Below are positions 19,726-30,705 of a stretch of 64,000 nucleotides of DNA, piece after piece. Origin of the DNA: Bacteroidia bacterium (GTDB taxonomy: Bacteria > Bacteroidota > Bacteroidia > M30B66). Position 1 is the first letter of the stretch. Each line of letters begins with the position of its first letter. The translations under genes and the position numbers were made by a program. The stretch lies in contig JAGYKL010000019.1 in the NCBI GenBank assembly GCA_018401705.1, forward strand, positions 1 through 64,000, in the 5' to 3' direction. The notes beneath the pieces were generated by a model. The model ran no database searches. It was not told the origin of the DNA and was given only the letters and a program-made list of their open reading frames with translations.

Positions 19726-21837
19726 ATGAAAACCATTACCTACTCCTTAGCTTCACCATACTTTGGGTTTTGAGTGCTCAATTAAATGCCCAAACCTCAA
19801 ACATCCACCGCCACAACTTGCCGGTTTTGCAAATTCCCATCGACTTAATCGACAAGGTGGAAACAGTTGATATGCAAGGACAAAAGTACCTGCACATCAT
19901 TCAAAGAAATGTTTTTAGAATGAAGTTCTGGTTTCGCAAATTGATAGCATTACTCACAGCGAAGGCGAAGCACTGATCCTGCTCAGCTGGGTAAATCCGC
20001 GCACCGTGCGTGTGATGGGTGTGGTAAGCGGTCCTACCGAGCTCCTGAAATGAACGCCATTGTTCGTTCACCTTTCATGGCGGCAGGAAACCCGCACGAT
20101 CCAAACGGCGTAGTTTTTCTTAAATGACATTGTAGTATATGATAAACTTGGCTACATCACCATCACCAAACCGGGCTTTCATCAGGCATCTCGCAGTTTT
20201 TTACCCCTTGAAAGGGAAGCACCGCGTGAACATTCAATTATTGCTGATGACTCCAATCAGGCAGTTTTACTCTCAACAATAGGAACAAAGTGAACCAGGA
20301 TTGCTACAATTAGATTTTCCTGCAAACCTGTTGAGCCAACGGTATAAATTTATAACGGAACGGTGAATGTTTACGCTGTTGCACTCGATCCAAGCTCACC
20401 AGAAATGTACGACCAAATGCCCGGTGAATTGCTGGGTGGAATGAACGACTCCTTGCGCTTACTTCGTTCGTTTGGCATGGCCGCAGTAGAACTGCGGGAT
20501 GCGAATATGAATGAACTTCAATTGGCAGAAGGAAGTTTAGCTACTTTGACTTTCGATATTCCATCCGCCTTGCAGGCTGATGCCCCCGAAACAATCGACT
20601 GGTGGAGTTTTGATGAAGCACTTGGCTACTGGAAACATGAAGGTGAAGCAACTAAACAAGACACTCAATATGTTGGCCAAGCGAGTCACTTTTCTTGGTG
20701 GAATTGTGATGTTCCGCAAAACTTTAACGATTTTCATGGGTCTGTAAATACAGTAGATGGAACCCCGATTTCGGATGCGCAGGTGAATGTGGTTACACCC
20801 AACTTAGGCTCAGGCATCACTTATTCCAATTCTGAAGGAGAGTTTAGCGGTAGAGTTCCTAAAAATCAAACGGGCTGATAATAAATATTTACTCACCTGC
20901 GAAACTACCAACGACTGGAATCTGGTTTATTCGGAGGATTTGTCAAGCGCCAATCGAACCGATTGTTGGTCAGTATGAACCGGTAAGTTTGGATGAAAGA
21001 TATCCACCACCGGAACAGTTGTGAATTGCGAGGGACAACCAGTTGAATCAGGTATGAAATTAACAAGTCTACCTAACCAACGAAACAGGTCAGTTTACCA
21101 TTCAAACCTGTGCGGTAGGCGCATATGTAATTCGGGGTTGGCGACACCTCCATTGCCGACTCCACAAAAGCCAGTGCCTTCGGTACGGTTCAGGTTGGTG
21201 TGCAAGGTGTTGATGCTGGAGTTCTACAAGCGTGTAGTGAAATTTTTGGAACTGTTTCCGACATTGATGGGAACATTTACCCAACTGTATTAATTGGCAA
21301 TCAATGGTGGATGGCAGAAAACCTAAAAACGACATTTTGCGGATGGTTCTGAAATACCCAATGTTCCGGTTAATACTTGACGCAAATAAGCACCCCCAGC
21401 CTGTACTACAGCAATAGTGCAGCTAATGATTCTCAATATGAAAGCTTTACAATGGTGACACAGCAATGTATCCTAGAAATGTATGCCCAACAGGTTGGCA
21501 TATGCCTACTGATGAATTATGGACCATTCTAACTGAATATTTGGGTGGGAATCAAGTAGCTGGTGGAAAATTGAAAACATATTCTGGTTGGTCCCTGCCG
21601 AATACTGGGGCCCTGAATGAAAGTAGTTTCTTCTGGATTACCAGGTGGAACTAGATGTAGGGTCAGGTCCTAGTTTTGGCGGAATTAGCTTTTATAGTTT
21701 TTGTGGAGTTCTAGCAGGCTGATAAGTGGTTTTATGCTTGGGGCCCGATATCTTTCAAGCGAAAGCAGCAGTCCGATCAGTAGGTTGTACATAGAATTGG
21801 GCGATGGTCATTCTGTATCCGCTGCATTAAGGACTAA
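19726..21837 (+). pseudogene. FISUMP-domain protein, array copy 4; frameshifted
   Basis: atgaaaaccattacctactcc leader; ORF 20363-20878 (MNVYAVALDPSSPEMYDQMPGELLGGMNDSLRLLRSFGMAAVELRDANMNELQLAEG); FISUMP NVCPTGWHMPTDELWTILTEYLGGNQVAGGKLKTYSGWSLPNTGA. Confidence 0.78.
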
Positions 21838-21878
21838 TTTTAATATAAACCAATTGAAGAGTCTTTAACAGTATCCTT

Positions 21879-23998
21879 ATGAAAACAATTACCTACTCCT
21901 TAGCTTCATCATACTGGTTTTGAGTGCTCAATTAAATGCCCAAACCCTCAAAAACATCTACCGCCACAACCAGCCGGTATTGCAAATTCCCGTTGAATTA
22001 ATTGACAAAGTAGAGACGGTTGATGTTGCAGGGCAAAAGTACCTGCATGTTACTCAGTTCAATGGTTTTGTGAATGAAGTTCTGGTTTCGCAAATTGATA
22101 GCATTACTCACAGCGAAGGCGAAGCACTCGATCCTGCTCAGCTGGGTAACCTGCGCACCGCAAGTGTGATGGGTGTGGTAAGCGGTCCTACCGGAGCTCC
22201 CGAAATGAACGCCATTGTTCGTTCACCTTACGGCGGCGAGGAAACCCGCACGGATCCAAACGGCGTGTTTTTCTTAAATGACATTGTAGTATATGATAAA
22301 CTAGGTTACATCACCATCACCAAACCCGGCTTTCATCAAGGTTCACGCAGCTTTTTACCCCTCGAAAGCGGCAGTAATCGCGTGAATGTGCAACTCATCT
22401 CCATGACGCAATCGGGTAGTTTTAACTCCGCTAGCGGAGGAATGGTTACTTCAGGACTATTACAACTGAATTTTCCTGCTAATGCTGTCACTTTAAACGG
22501 ACAACCTTATACCGGAACGGTGAATGTGTTAGCCGCTGCTTTGGATCCAAGCTCACCTGAAATGTTCGACCAAATGCCTGGCGAATTGCTTGGTGGTATG
22601 AACGACTCCTTACGATTGCTCCGCTCCTTCGGCATGGCCGCAGTAGAACTGCGGGATGACAATATGAATGAACTACAATTAGCCGAAGGTGCTTCTGTAA
22701 CATTAACGTTTACTATTCCACCATCTTTGCAGGCTGATGCTCCCGAAACCATCGACTGGTGGAGCTTTGATGAAATCCTTGGCATTTGGATGCACGAAGG
22801 CTTAGCGCAAAAGCAGGGCAACCAATACATAGCCCAAGCGAGCCATTTTTCTTGGTGGAACTGCGACATACCTCAAAACTTTAACGATTTTCATGGTTCT
22901 GTGAATACAAGTGATGGAAACCCGATTTCAGATGCGCAGGTGAATGTAGTTTCGCCCAACTTAGGTACAGGCATCACTTATTCCAATTCTGAAGGAGAGT
23001 TTAGCGGTAGAGTTCCTAAAAATCAACTATTGATAATAAATATTTACCTCACCTGCGAAACTACCAACGACTGGAATCTGGTTTATTCGGAGGATTTGTC
23101 AAGCGCCACCGAACCGATTGTTGGTCAGTATGAACCGGTAAGTTTGGATGAAAGATATCCAATTACCGGAACAGTTGTGAATTGCGAGGGACAGCTTGTT
23201 GAGTCTGGGTATGTAAAAATGGGACAGCAGATTTTCCTTACAACTAATGGTGCATTTGCCATACAATCCTGTTACACTGGAGATTATTATATCCGTGGCT
23301 TTGATACTATCAATCCCGACTCAATAAAAGTGAGTGAAGAGGTCACTGTTACGGTAGGAAGCACCGGAACTGATGCCGGAGTTTTGTCGACCTGCAACAC
23401 AATGTTTGGAACCATTACCGACATCGATGGTAATATTTACCCAACGGTATTAATTGGAAATCAGTTGTGGATGGCCGATAATTTACGCACTGCCACTTAC
23501 GCAAATGGCGAACCTATTGCCAATGTTACCAATAACAACGTTTGGATTTTTTCCAGCTCAGGTGCTTGGTGCAATTACGATAACAATGTGGCTAATGAAA
23601 CGGTATATGGCAAATTGTATAACTGGTTAACCACGGTTGACCCACGGGGCCTTTGCCCAGCCGGCTGGCATGTACCTACCGATGCTGAGTGGACTATATT
23701 AACCGATTATTTAGGTGGGTTATCATTGGCAGGCGGTAAAATGAAATCTGTCAGTGGCTGGGCTTGGCCCAATACAGGCGCTACCAACGAAAGCGGTTTC
23801 TCAGGCCTTCCAGGCGGCTTCCGCTTTGGCAACGGTAGTGGTGACGACGGCATTGACGCTTACGGATACTGGTGGAGTTCTTCGGGGTTATCAGCAGCCT
23901 TTTCCTATTTTCGCAGTCTGAGCTGCTGCATAGACGATGCTTACAGGAGCAGCCAAGATAAGCAGTTCGGTTTTTCTGTCCGCTGTGTGAAGGATTAG
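21879..23998 (+). CDS. FISUMP-domain secreted multidomain protein, array copy 5 (intact apart from a frameshift in the signal peptide)
   Basis: 692 aa ORF 21920-23998; upstream ATG 21879 reads MKTITYSL.. in another frame; C-terminus GLCPAGWHVPTDAEWTILTDYLGG...GYWWSSSG...FGFSVRCVKD. Confidence 0.88.
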
Positions 23999-24335
23999 AA
24001 GGAGGGAAAATATGAAAGGCAACAGGGAATAGCGGCAATGTGAGAAGCCGATCCAGAAAAAGGCTTAAAATCAAAATGAATCAGAGAAACGAAGCGCTTA
24101 ACCTGCTATTCATAAATTAGTTTTAGGAGAACCTAGCTCCTTTAAATCATGCTTTCATCATTAACTACAAGTTATAATCGGGATATGAAGTGTCTTTAGT
24201 GATTCCTTTTTGCATTTCTCACTTTGTAGCTCGACTCAACACTGAAAAACCGCATGAAACAGGTTCAAAATACGACGGACTGGCAATTTGGAAATACGGA
24301 ACCGAGCACGTATCTTTGATAAAAATACACGTATA

Positions 24336-24578
24336 ATGACTACCAAACTCACATTAACAGTTGAAAAGTCGGTTATAGAACGAGCGAAATTATATGCCAA
24401 AAACACAGGTAGAAGTCTTTCAGAAATCATTGAAAACTATCTGACAACAATTACCAATGAAGGTACAAACACTGAGCTATCGCCTAAACTAAAAAAAATA
24501 GTTGGTGTTGTTTCGCTACCTAGTGATTTTGACGAAAAAGAAGAGCTGCGCTCTGCATTGGAAAAGAAACATCTATGA
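24336..24578 (+). CDS. Putative antitoxin (DUF6364-like, ribbon-helix-helix-type) of a type II TA pair
   Basis: MTTKLTLTVEKSVIERAKLYAKNTGRSLSEIIENYLTTI...; stop overlaps start of the PIN gene by 4 bp. Confidence 0.82.
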   Translation: MTTKLTLTVEKSVIERAKLYAKNTGRSLSEIIENYLTTITNEGTNTELSPKLKKIVGVVSLPSDFDEKEELRSALEKKHL

Positions 24579-24988
24579 AAAAGCTGTTTCTAGACACCAA
24601 TATTATTGTTGATTTGATTGCAGACAGAAAGCCGTTTAGTAAACATTCAATTCAAATATTTCAAAAAGCCGAATTGAAAGAAGTTGAACTATTCACTTCG
24701 TCGCATTCAATTGCAACAACTTATTATCTATTGAAAAAATATCTTACTGAAAAAGCACTCAGGGATGTTTTGTATAACCTTCTTGATTATGTTTCTGTAA
24801 TTGCAGTTGATGAAGCTATTATAAAAAAAGGTTTACGTTCGAATTATAAAGATTTCGAAGATTCAATTCAAATTCATTGTGCCTCTTCCATTAGGAGGAT
24901 GGATTTTATTGTTACCCGAAACACAAAGGATTTTAAAGAGAGTGAAATACCTGCTCTCAATCCTGATGAAGTAATTTTAAAATTATAA
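24575..24988 (+). CDS. PIN-domain toxin (VapC-like RNase)
   Basis: MKKLFLDTNIIVDLIADRKPF; NYKDFEDSIQIHCASSIRRMDFIVTRNTKDFK, the PIN acidic residues. Confidence 0.9.
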   Translation: MKKLFLDTNIIVDLIADRKPFSKHSIQIFQKAELKEVELFTSSHSIATTYYLLKKYLTEKALRDVLYNLLDYVSVIAVDEAIIKKGLRSNYKDFEDSIQIHCASSIRRMDFIVTRNTKDFKESEIPALNPDEVILKL

Positions 24989-25232
24989 ATTGACTTGGGT
25001 AAATAGGCATTAGTCACAATCAACTGGTTGCTTCAAATGGAATCCAGCTTTTCTTTGAGAGTTTGGAAACAAATTCCTTCAAACGCAGTGAATATTTTCT
25101 AAGTTGTATGACTTACTTATTCTATTCGGTATGTCAGCATTCACAAGTGAAGTTTATATAATTAGAATATAAACTTGTATCGAATTTTATCGGAATAATT
25201 TTGTTCCTTTACTTAAACTATAAGCTTTGGGC

Positions 25233-27324
25233 ATGAGGAGTAATCACATCATCTTAGTTGCGCTCTTATTAGGCCTTTGTGGGCAAGTTTCCTCCCAAAC
25301 CCTCAAAAACATCCACCGTCATAATTTGCCGTTGCTGCAAATCCCCATTGACTTAATCGATAAAGTAGAAACGGTTGATGTTGAAGGACAAAAGTACCTG
25401 CATGTAACTCAGTTCAATGGGTTTGTGAATGAGGTTCCGGTTTCGCAAATTGACAGCATCACGCACAGCGAAGGTCAGTCGATCGACCCAGCTCAATTGG
25501 GCAACCTTCGAACCGCAAGTGTTATGGGAATTGTGCGAGGGTCCTACCGGAGCACCCATTGAATGCCATTGTGCGTTCACCCTACGGCGGAGAAGAGACC
25601 CGGACTGATCCAAACGGCGTGTTTTTCTTAAATGACATTGCTTAGTATATGATAAACTAGGTTACATCACCATCACCAAACCGGGCTTTCATCAGGCATC
25701 TCGCAGTTTTTACCCCTTGAAAGTGGAAGTAATCCCAACGTGAACATTCAATTATTGCCGATGACTCAATCAGGCAGTTTTACCGCAACAACAGGAGGAA
25801 CGAACTCTGGATTTGCTACAATTAGATTTTCCTGCAAACTCTGTTGAGCTCAACGGTTTACCCTATAGCGGAACGGTGAATGTTTACGCCGCCTCGCTCG
25901 ACCCAGCTCACTGAAATGTTCGACCAAATGCCGGGAGAATTGTTGGGAGTATAGACGATTCTTTACGTTTACTTCGCTCATTCGGCATGGCTTCAATCAA
26001 TTGAGAGACGCCAACATGAATGAACCAATTGGCGCAAGGTACTTTGTACTCTCACATTCAGCCTCCATCCGCCTTGCAGGCGGATGCCCACAACCATCGA
26101 CTGGTGGAGCTTTGATGAAGCGCAAAGGCATTTGGATGCACGAAGGCGTAGCACGCAAAAGCAGGAAATCAATTACATCGGACAAGCGAGTCATTTTCAT
26201 GGTGGAATGTGGATAGGCCTGAGAATTTCAATGATTTCCATGGATCTTTGAATACAGTCATTAAATCCCATCTCAGATGCACTAGTGAATGTGGTATCAC
26301 CTACCATGGGAACCAGGTCACCTATACAGAATGCTGGGGTGTGTTTAGTGGACGTGTTCCTAGAACCGAGTATCTTACTCTCAATATTAATCTTACTTGT
26401 TCAATTTCAAACGATTGGTCATTAGCATATTCTGAAGATTTTGAGGTGCCACGGAAACAATTGAAATTCGATTTCCAGCAAGTTTGAGTGGAAGGATTTA
26501 TTAATTGGAACTTGTTAATTCAATTGTGAAGGACAGTCAGTAACTGAGGCTACGTGAAAATAGGCCTGGATTTTCTTGACTACGATGGGAGCGTTTGTGA
26601 TTCAGAGCCTGTTTAGGTCAATATGTGATACCAGGGATTCGACAACTCTGACCTTGATTCTGTAAAACGCGTATTAACTATTGTTCTAGTTGGACCACAA
26701 GGTATTGATGTTGGATCATTGCAAGCATATTGCAGAAATTTATGGATTAGTTTCTGATTTAGACGGAATGTTTATCTAACTGCTCAAATTGGCGATCAAT
26801 CGTGGATGATTGAGTTACGCACAACCATATTCTAATGGAGAATCAATTACTAATGTAACTGACAATACAGCATGGACTCAACTTAGTTCAGGGCTTGGGT
26901 AATTTAATAATAGCGCTGTAAATGACAATTTGTATGGCAAGTTGTATAATTGGTTTACAGTTGATGACGCTAGAGGTCTTTGTCCAACAGGTTGGCGTAA
27001 CACCTTCAGATGAAGAGTGGACGATTTTAGCTGTTTACCTTGGCGGCGACTCCGTTGCCGGTGGTAAAATGAAGTCATTAACTAACTGGACTTTGCAATA
27101 CAGCCACTAATGAAAGCAGATTTTCAGGTCTTGGAGGCGGAATTCGTAGCCTAATAGTGGGATCTTCAGTAGTATAGGCGATTATGGTTATTGGTGGAGC
27201 TCCACAGGGGATTTGATGCTAGCAATGCTTTTTTTTCAGCAATCTGTTTATAACAGTTTCGAATTATTTAGGGATAACAACCTAAAAACAAGCTAGGTAA
27301 GTCTGTCCGCTGTTGAAGGATTAG
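25233..27324 (+). pseudogene. FISUMP-domain protein, array copy 6; frameshifted
   Basis: MRSNHIILVALLLGLCGQVSSQTLKNIHRHNLPLLQIPIDLIDKVETVDVEGQKYLHVTQFNGFVNEVPVSQIDSITHSEG intact to ~25540, then fragmented homology to the 3' tail gtctgtccgctgttgaaggattag. Confidence 0.76.
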
Positions 27325-27376
27325 GAGACAGTTAAAGTCGAAAGTTAAAGAGCATGAAATCAAAGCTGAATTAAAC

Positions 27377-29496
27377 ATGAAAAAACACTTCTACTTTTTC
27401 TCGGGATTTTAGTGATGGTTTTCGGGTTACAAGTCACGCCCAAACCCTCAAAAACATCCACCGTCACAATTTGCCGGTCTTGCAAATTCCGGTAGACTTA
27501 ATCGACAAAGTCGAAACGGTTGATGTGGCTGGACAAAAGTACCTGCATGTTACTCAGTTCAATGGTTTTGTGAATGAGGTGCCTGTTGCCCAAATTGACA
27601 GCATTACGCACAGTGAGAAATTGGCGGTTGATCAGCGCAGTTGGGGAATTTGCGTATAGCTTCGGTGATGGGCATAGTTCGCGGTCCTACCGGAGCTCCC
27701 GAAATGAATGCGATTGTGCGCTCGCCTTACGGCGGTGAAGAAACGCGGACTGACCCGAACCGGAGTGTTTTTTCTGAATGATGTTGTTGTGTATGATAAG
27801 CTCGGTTACATCACCATCGCCAAACCCGGTTTTCATCAGGGCTCTCGCGAAGTTTTTGCCTCTGAAACCGGAAGCAATCGGGTGAATGTGCAACTCTTGC
27901 CCATGAGCCAATCGGAGCACTGGCGCGCAAGCGGCGGCTCAGTAACATCGGATTATTACAACTGAATTTTCCGGCCTAATGCTGTCACTTTAAACGGACA
28001 ACCTTACACCGGAACGGTGAATGTGTTGCCGCTGCTTTGGATCCAAGCTCACCTGAAATGTTCGACCAAATGCCGGGCGAATTGCTCCGGAAGGCATGAA
28101 CGATTCATTGCGTTTGCTTCGCTCATTTGGCATGGCTTCAATCAGATTGAGAGACGCCAACATGAATGAACTTCAATTGGCACCAAGGTGTGCTAGTACT
28201 CTCACATTCAATATACCATCCGCCTTGCTGGCTGAAGCTCCCGAAACAATCGACTGGTGGAGCTTTGATGAAATCCTTGGCATTTGGATGCACGAAGGCT
28301 TAGCGCAAAAGCAGGGAAATCAATACGTAGGACAAGCGAGTCATTTCTCTTGGTGGAATGTAGATGTTCCTGAAAACTTTAACGATTTATTTGGCCATGT
28401 CCAGAATTCTACTAGCAGTTCAATCTCTAATGCACAGATTAGGCTTATTTCACCAACTATGGGTACGGGAATTACTTTTACAAATACTCTGGGAGATTTC
28501 TCCGGACGTGTGCCCAAGAATCAGGATTTACAAATTAATATTTATCTAGTTTGCCCAACAACTAACTCTTGGTCATCGGCATTATCGGAACAATTGGCTA
28601 GTGGCAATGCTGAAATTAACAGCGTTTTCACTGCTGATTTTAATGATTTTTATTTAATTAGCGGCAATGTTGTGAATTGTGAGGGAATTCCGGTCCAATC
28701 ATCGTATGTAAAGATTGATTCTCAGATATTTTTTTGCGATCAGGATTCTTTTCAAATTGCGGTTTGTTCTACAGGAGAGCTGTCGATACGCGCTTACGAC
28801 ACATCAAATCCAGAGTTTGTGAAAGTGGGTGAAAGCACAGCTGTTAACGTTTTTGTCAACGGCACTCAAGTTGGAAGCTTAGAAGCATGTTCTCCGGAAT
28901 ATAGCGTTTTATCGGATATTGATGGAAATGACTATTTATCTGTTTTGATTGGTAGTCAGTGGTGGATGTCTGAAAACCTTCGAGTAAGTCATTTTAACGA
29001 TGGAACTCTTATACCTAATGTAACAGATGATGAAGAATGGATTGCATTAAACATTCCTGCCTGGTGCAACTATGAGAATATTCAGGTCAATGAAAACGTT
29101 TATGGCAAAATGTACAACTGGTTTGCCGTTAATAATGCTAGAGGACTTTGTCCTATTGGTTGGCATGAGCCTTCTGATGAAGAATTTAACACCTTAGTTG
29201 ATTTACTTGGTGGTGGCGCTATTGCAGGGGGTAAACTTAAGCTTCCAGGTTCCCAGTATTGGGTAAACCCGAATACGGATGCAACGAATGAAAGTGGATT
29301 TTCTGCTTTACCCGGTGGATCAAGGAATGCAAGCAATGGAGCTTTTGCGACCATTGGCACTAGAGGCAATTTTTGGAGCTCAACTGAATCTGCAGAAACA
29401 GCCTGGACTCGAATTTTAGCCAACAACTCTGCTATAGTTAGTAGACTAAATTATAGCAAGTTGCTTGGCCTTTCTGTGAGATGTATCAAAGACTAA
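27377..29496 (+). pseudogene. FISUMP-domain protein, array copy 7; 5' part frameshifted, 3' two thirds (28096-29496) intact
   Basis: atgaaaaaacacttctac leader; ORF 28096-29496 with GGWHEPSDEEF-type FISUMP: SVLIGSQWWMSENLRVSHFNDGT...GLCPIGWHEPSDEEFNTLVDLLGG...GLSVRCIKD. Confidence 0.8.
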
Positions 29497-29538
29497 TCAT
29501 GACTACTGGGGTTTGTTATTTTTGATTTGTAACTTCTT

Positions 29539-30483
29539 TTGAAAAAATTAATTTTTGTATTTGTCTTATTAAGACTTTTTTTGCTAGGGCAATTACAAGC
29601 TCAAGATCCTCAATTCACCCTAACATATAGTTCTGCTTTATATGCTAATCCGGCATTTACCGGAAGTGCAGGGCAGGGTGCAGGCGGCGCAGCGTATCCA
29701 ATGGCCTGAGATACCTGGAGCTTTTTATACAACTGTTATTGCCTTAGATATTAGTCCAGAAAAATCGCCCCTCGATTTTGGTTTAACTTATGTTCGTGAT
29801 CAAGCAGGTGAAGCAACATTGACTACTCAAGTTATTGGCTTAAACCTTGGGCGTTCATTCTCCCTTTTCAGAAATATATCTCTTCGTATTGGCGGCGCCA
29901 GCCAGTTTAATCAACGAAATTTAGATACTACAAAGTTGGTACACGCTTACATGGTTGATACCGCTTCCGGAAATGGTACATCCCATTCTGATTTAGAGAG
30001 CGATGAAGTAAGATTCTTATCCTATAATGCCGGCTTTCTTATAAACTCAAACACATTTCTTTTGGCTTTTGGCATGAAATATAAATGAACCTGATCAAAG
30101 GATTTTTGAAGCCTGTTTCCAGACTGCCAATCAGATATAATGCAAGAGCTTCAATACGAATTTTTAATTCTGAAGCGAAACGTAGCAGCAGATTATATGT
30201 TAATGCTTCATTTGTTAAACAGCAACAATTTAGAAACTTTATGACAGGCTTTTCCCTTCAACATGGGAAAGTGAAGCTTGGCCTTTCTTATCGAAACAGG
30301 GATGCATATATAGCAATGTTAGGTTTTGCAGCAAAGTCATTTACAGCAGCCTATTCATATGATTATACTATTTCCCGATTAACCAGTGCCACAGCCAGCG
30401 CCCATGAGATTACACTGGCATTTTATTTTGGAAAAATGCAGGAAAAAAGAGCCTCCATTCCCTGGATGAAGGACTTATTTTAA
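29539..30483 (+). CDS. PorP/SprF family T9SS-associated outer-membrane protein; two frameshifts in this assembly
   Basis: TTG or lost ATG start; KKLIFVFVLLRLFLLGQLQAQDPQFTLTYSSALYANPAFTGSAG (YxNPAFTG hallmark), continuing in ORFs 29642-30088 and 30085-30483. Confidence 0.82.
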
Positions 30484-30595
30484 ATGACCTTGCTATCTGC
30501 CTTAGGGATAGTAGCGGAAATCCTTTTGCTGCTTGCAGCAAAAGATTGCAGTGTAAAGCCCGGCGCCGCGTAGCCGGTGCAAGGCCCAAAAATGA
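30484..30595. other. Structured intergenic element (candidate RNA motif or REP-like repeat)
   Basis: Perfect hairpin CTTTTGCTGC-tt-GCAGCAAAAG at 30523-30544, flanked by GGGATAGTAGCGGAAATC and AGATTGCAGTGTAAAGCCCGGC, then CCGGC..GCCGG. Confidence 0.45.
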
Positions 30596-30658
30596 ATCAA
30601 TTCTAATTTAATCCTTAACCTTTTCCCTCGCTCATAAAACGGAAACTTCACAAAAGCA

Positions 30659-30684
30659 AAACGGCCTCCGTAGTTGGAAGCCGT
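30659..30684 (-). terminator. Hairpin terminator-like element downstream of the metalloprotease
   Basis: AACGGCcTCCgtagttGGAaGCCGTT followed on the minus strand by a T-rich stretch. Confidence 0.6.
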
Positions 30685-30705
30685 TCTGTTTATGATTTGA
30701 TTTAC

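Noticed and set aside
17589-21837. True pseudogenization of array copies 3 and 4
   Set aside because: Not claimed as established: the same indel style affects folK, sppA and the signal peptide of otherwise intact copy 5, so consensus error in repeats is at least as likely.
22488-22703. Antisense ORFs within the array (e.g. 15630-15848, 22488-22703, 22507-22869, 23781-24074)
   Set aside because: Recur opposite the same conserved coding blocks; composition is low-information and no family is recognisable. They are shadow ORFs of the FISUMP genes.
12701-29496. A classical diversity-generating retroelement
   Set aside because: FISUMP variable-like C-termini and an Avd-like four-helix-bundle gene are suggestive, but I found no reverse transcriptase or template repeat in the window, and differences among copies are not adenine-specific and include length changes.
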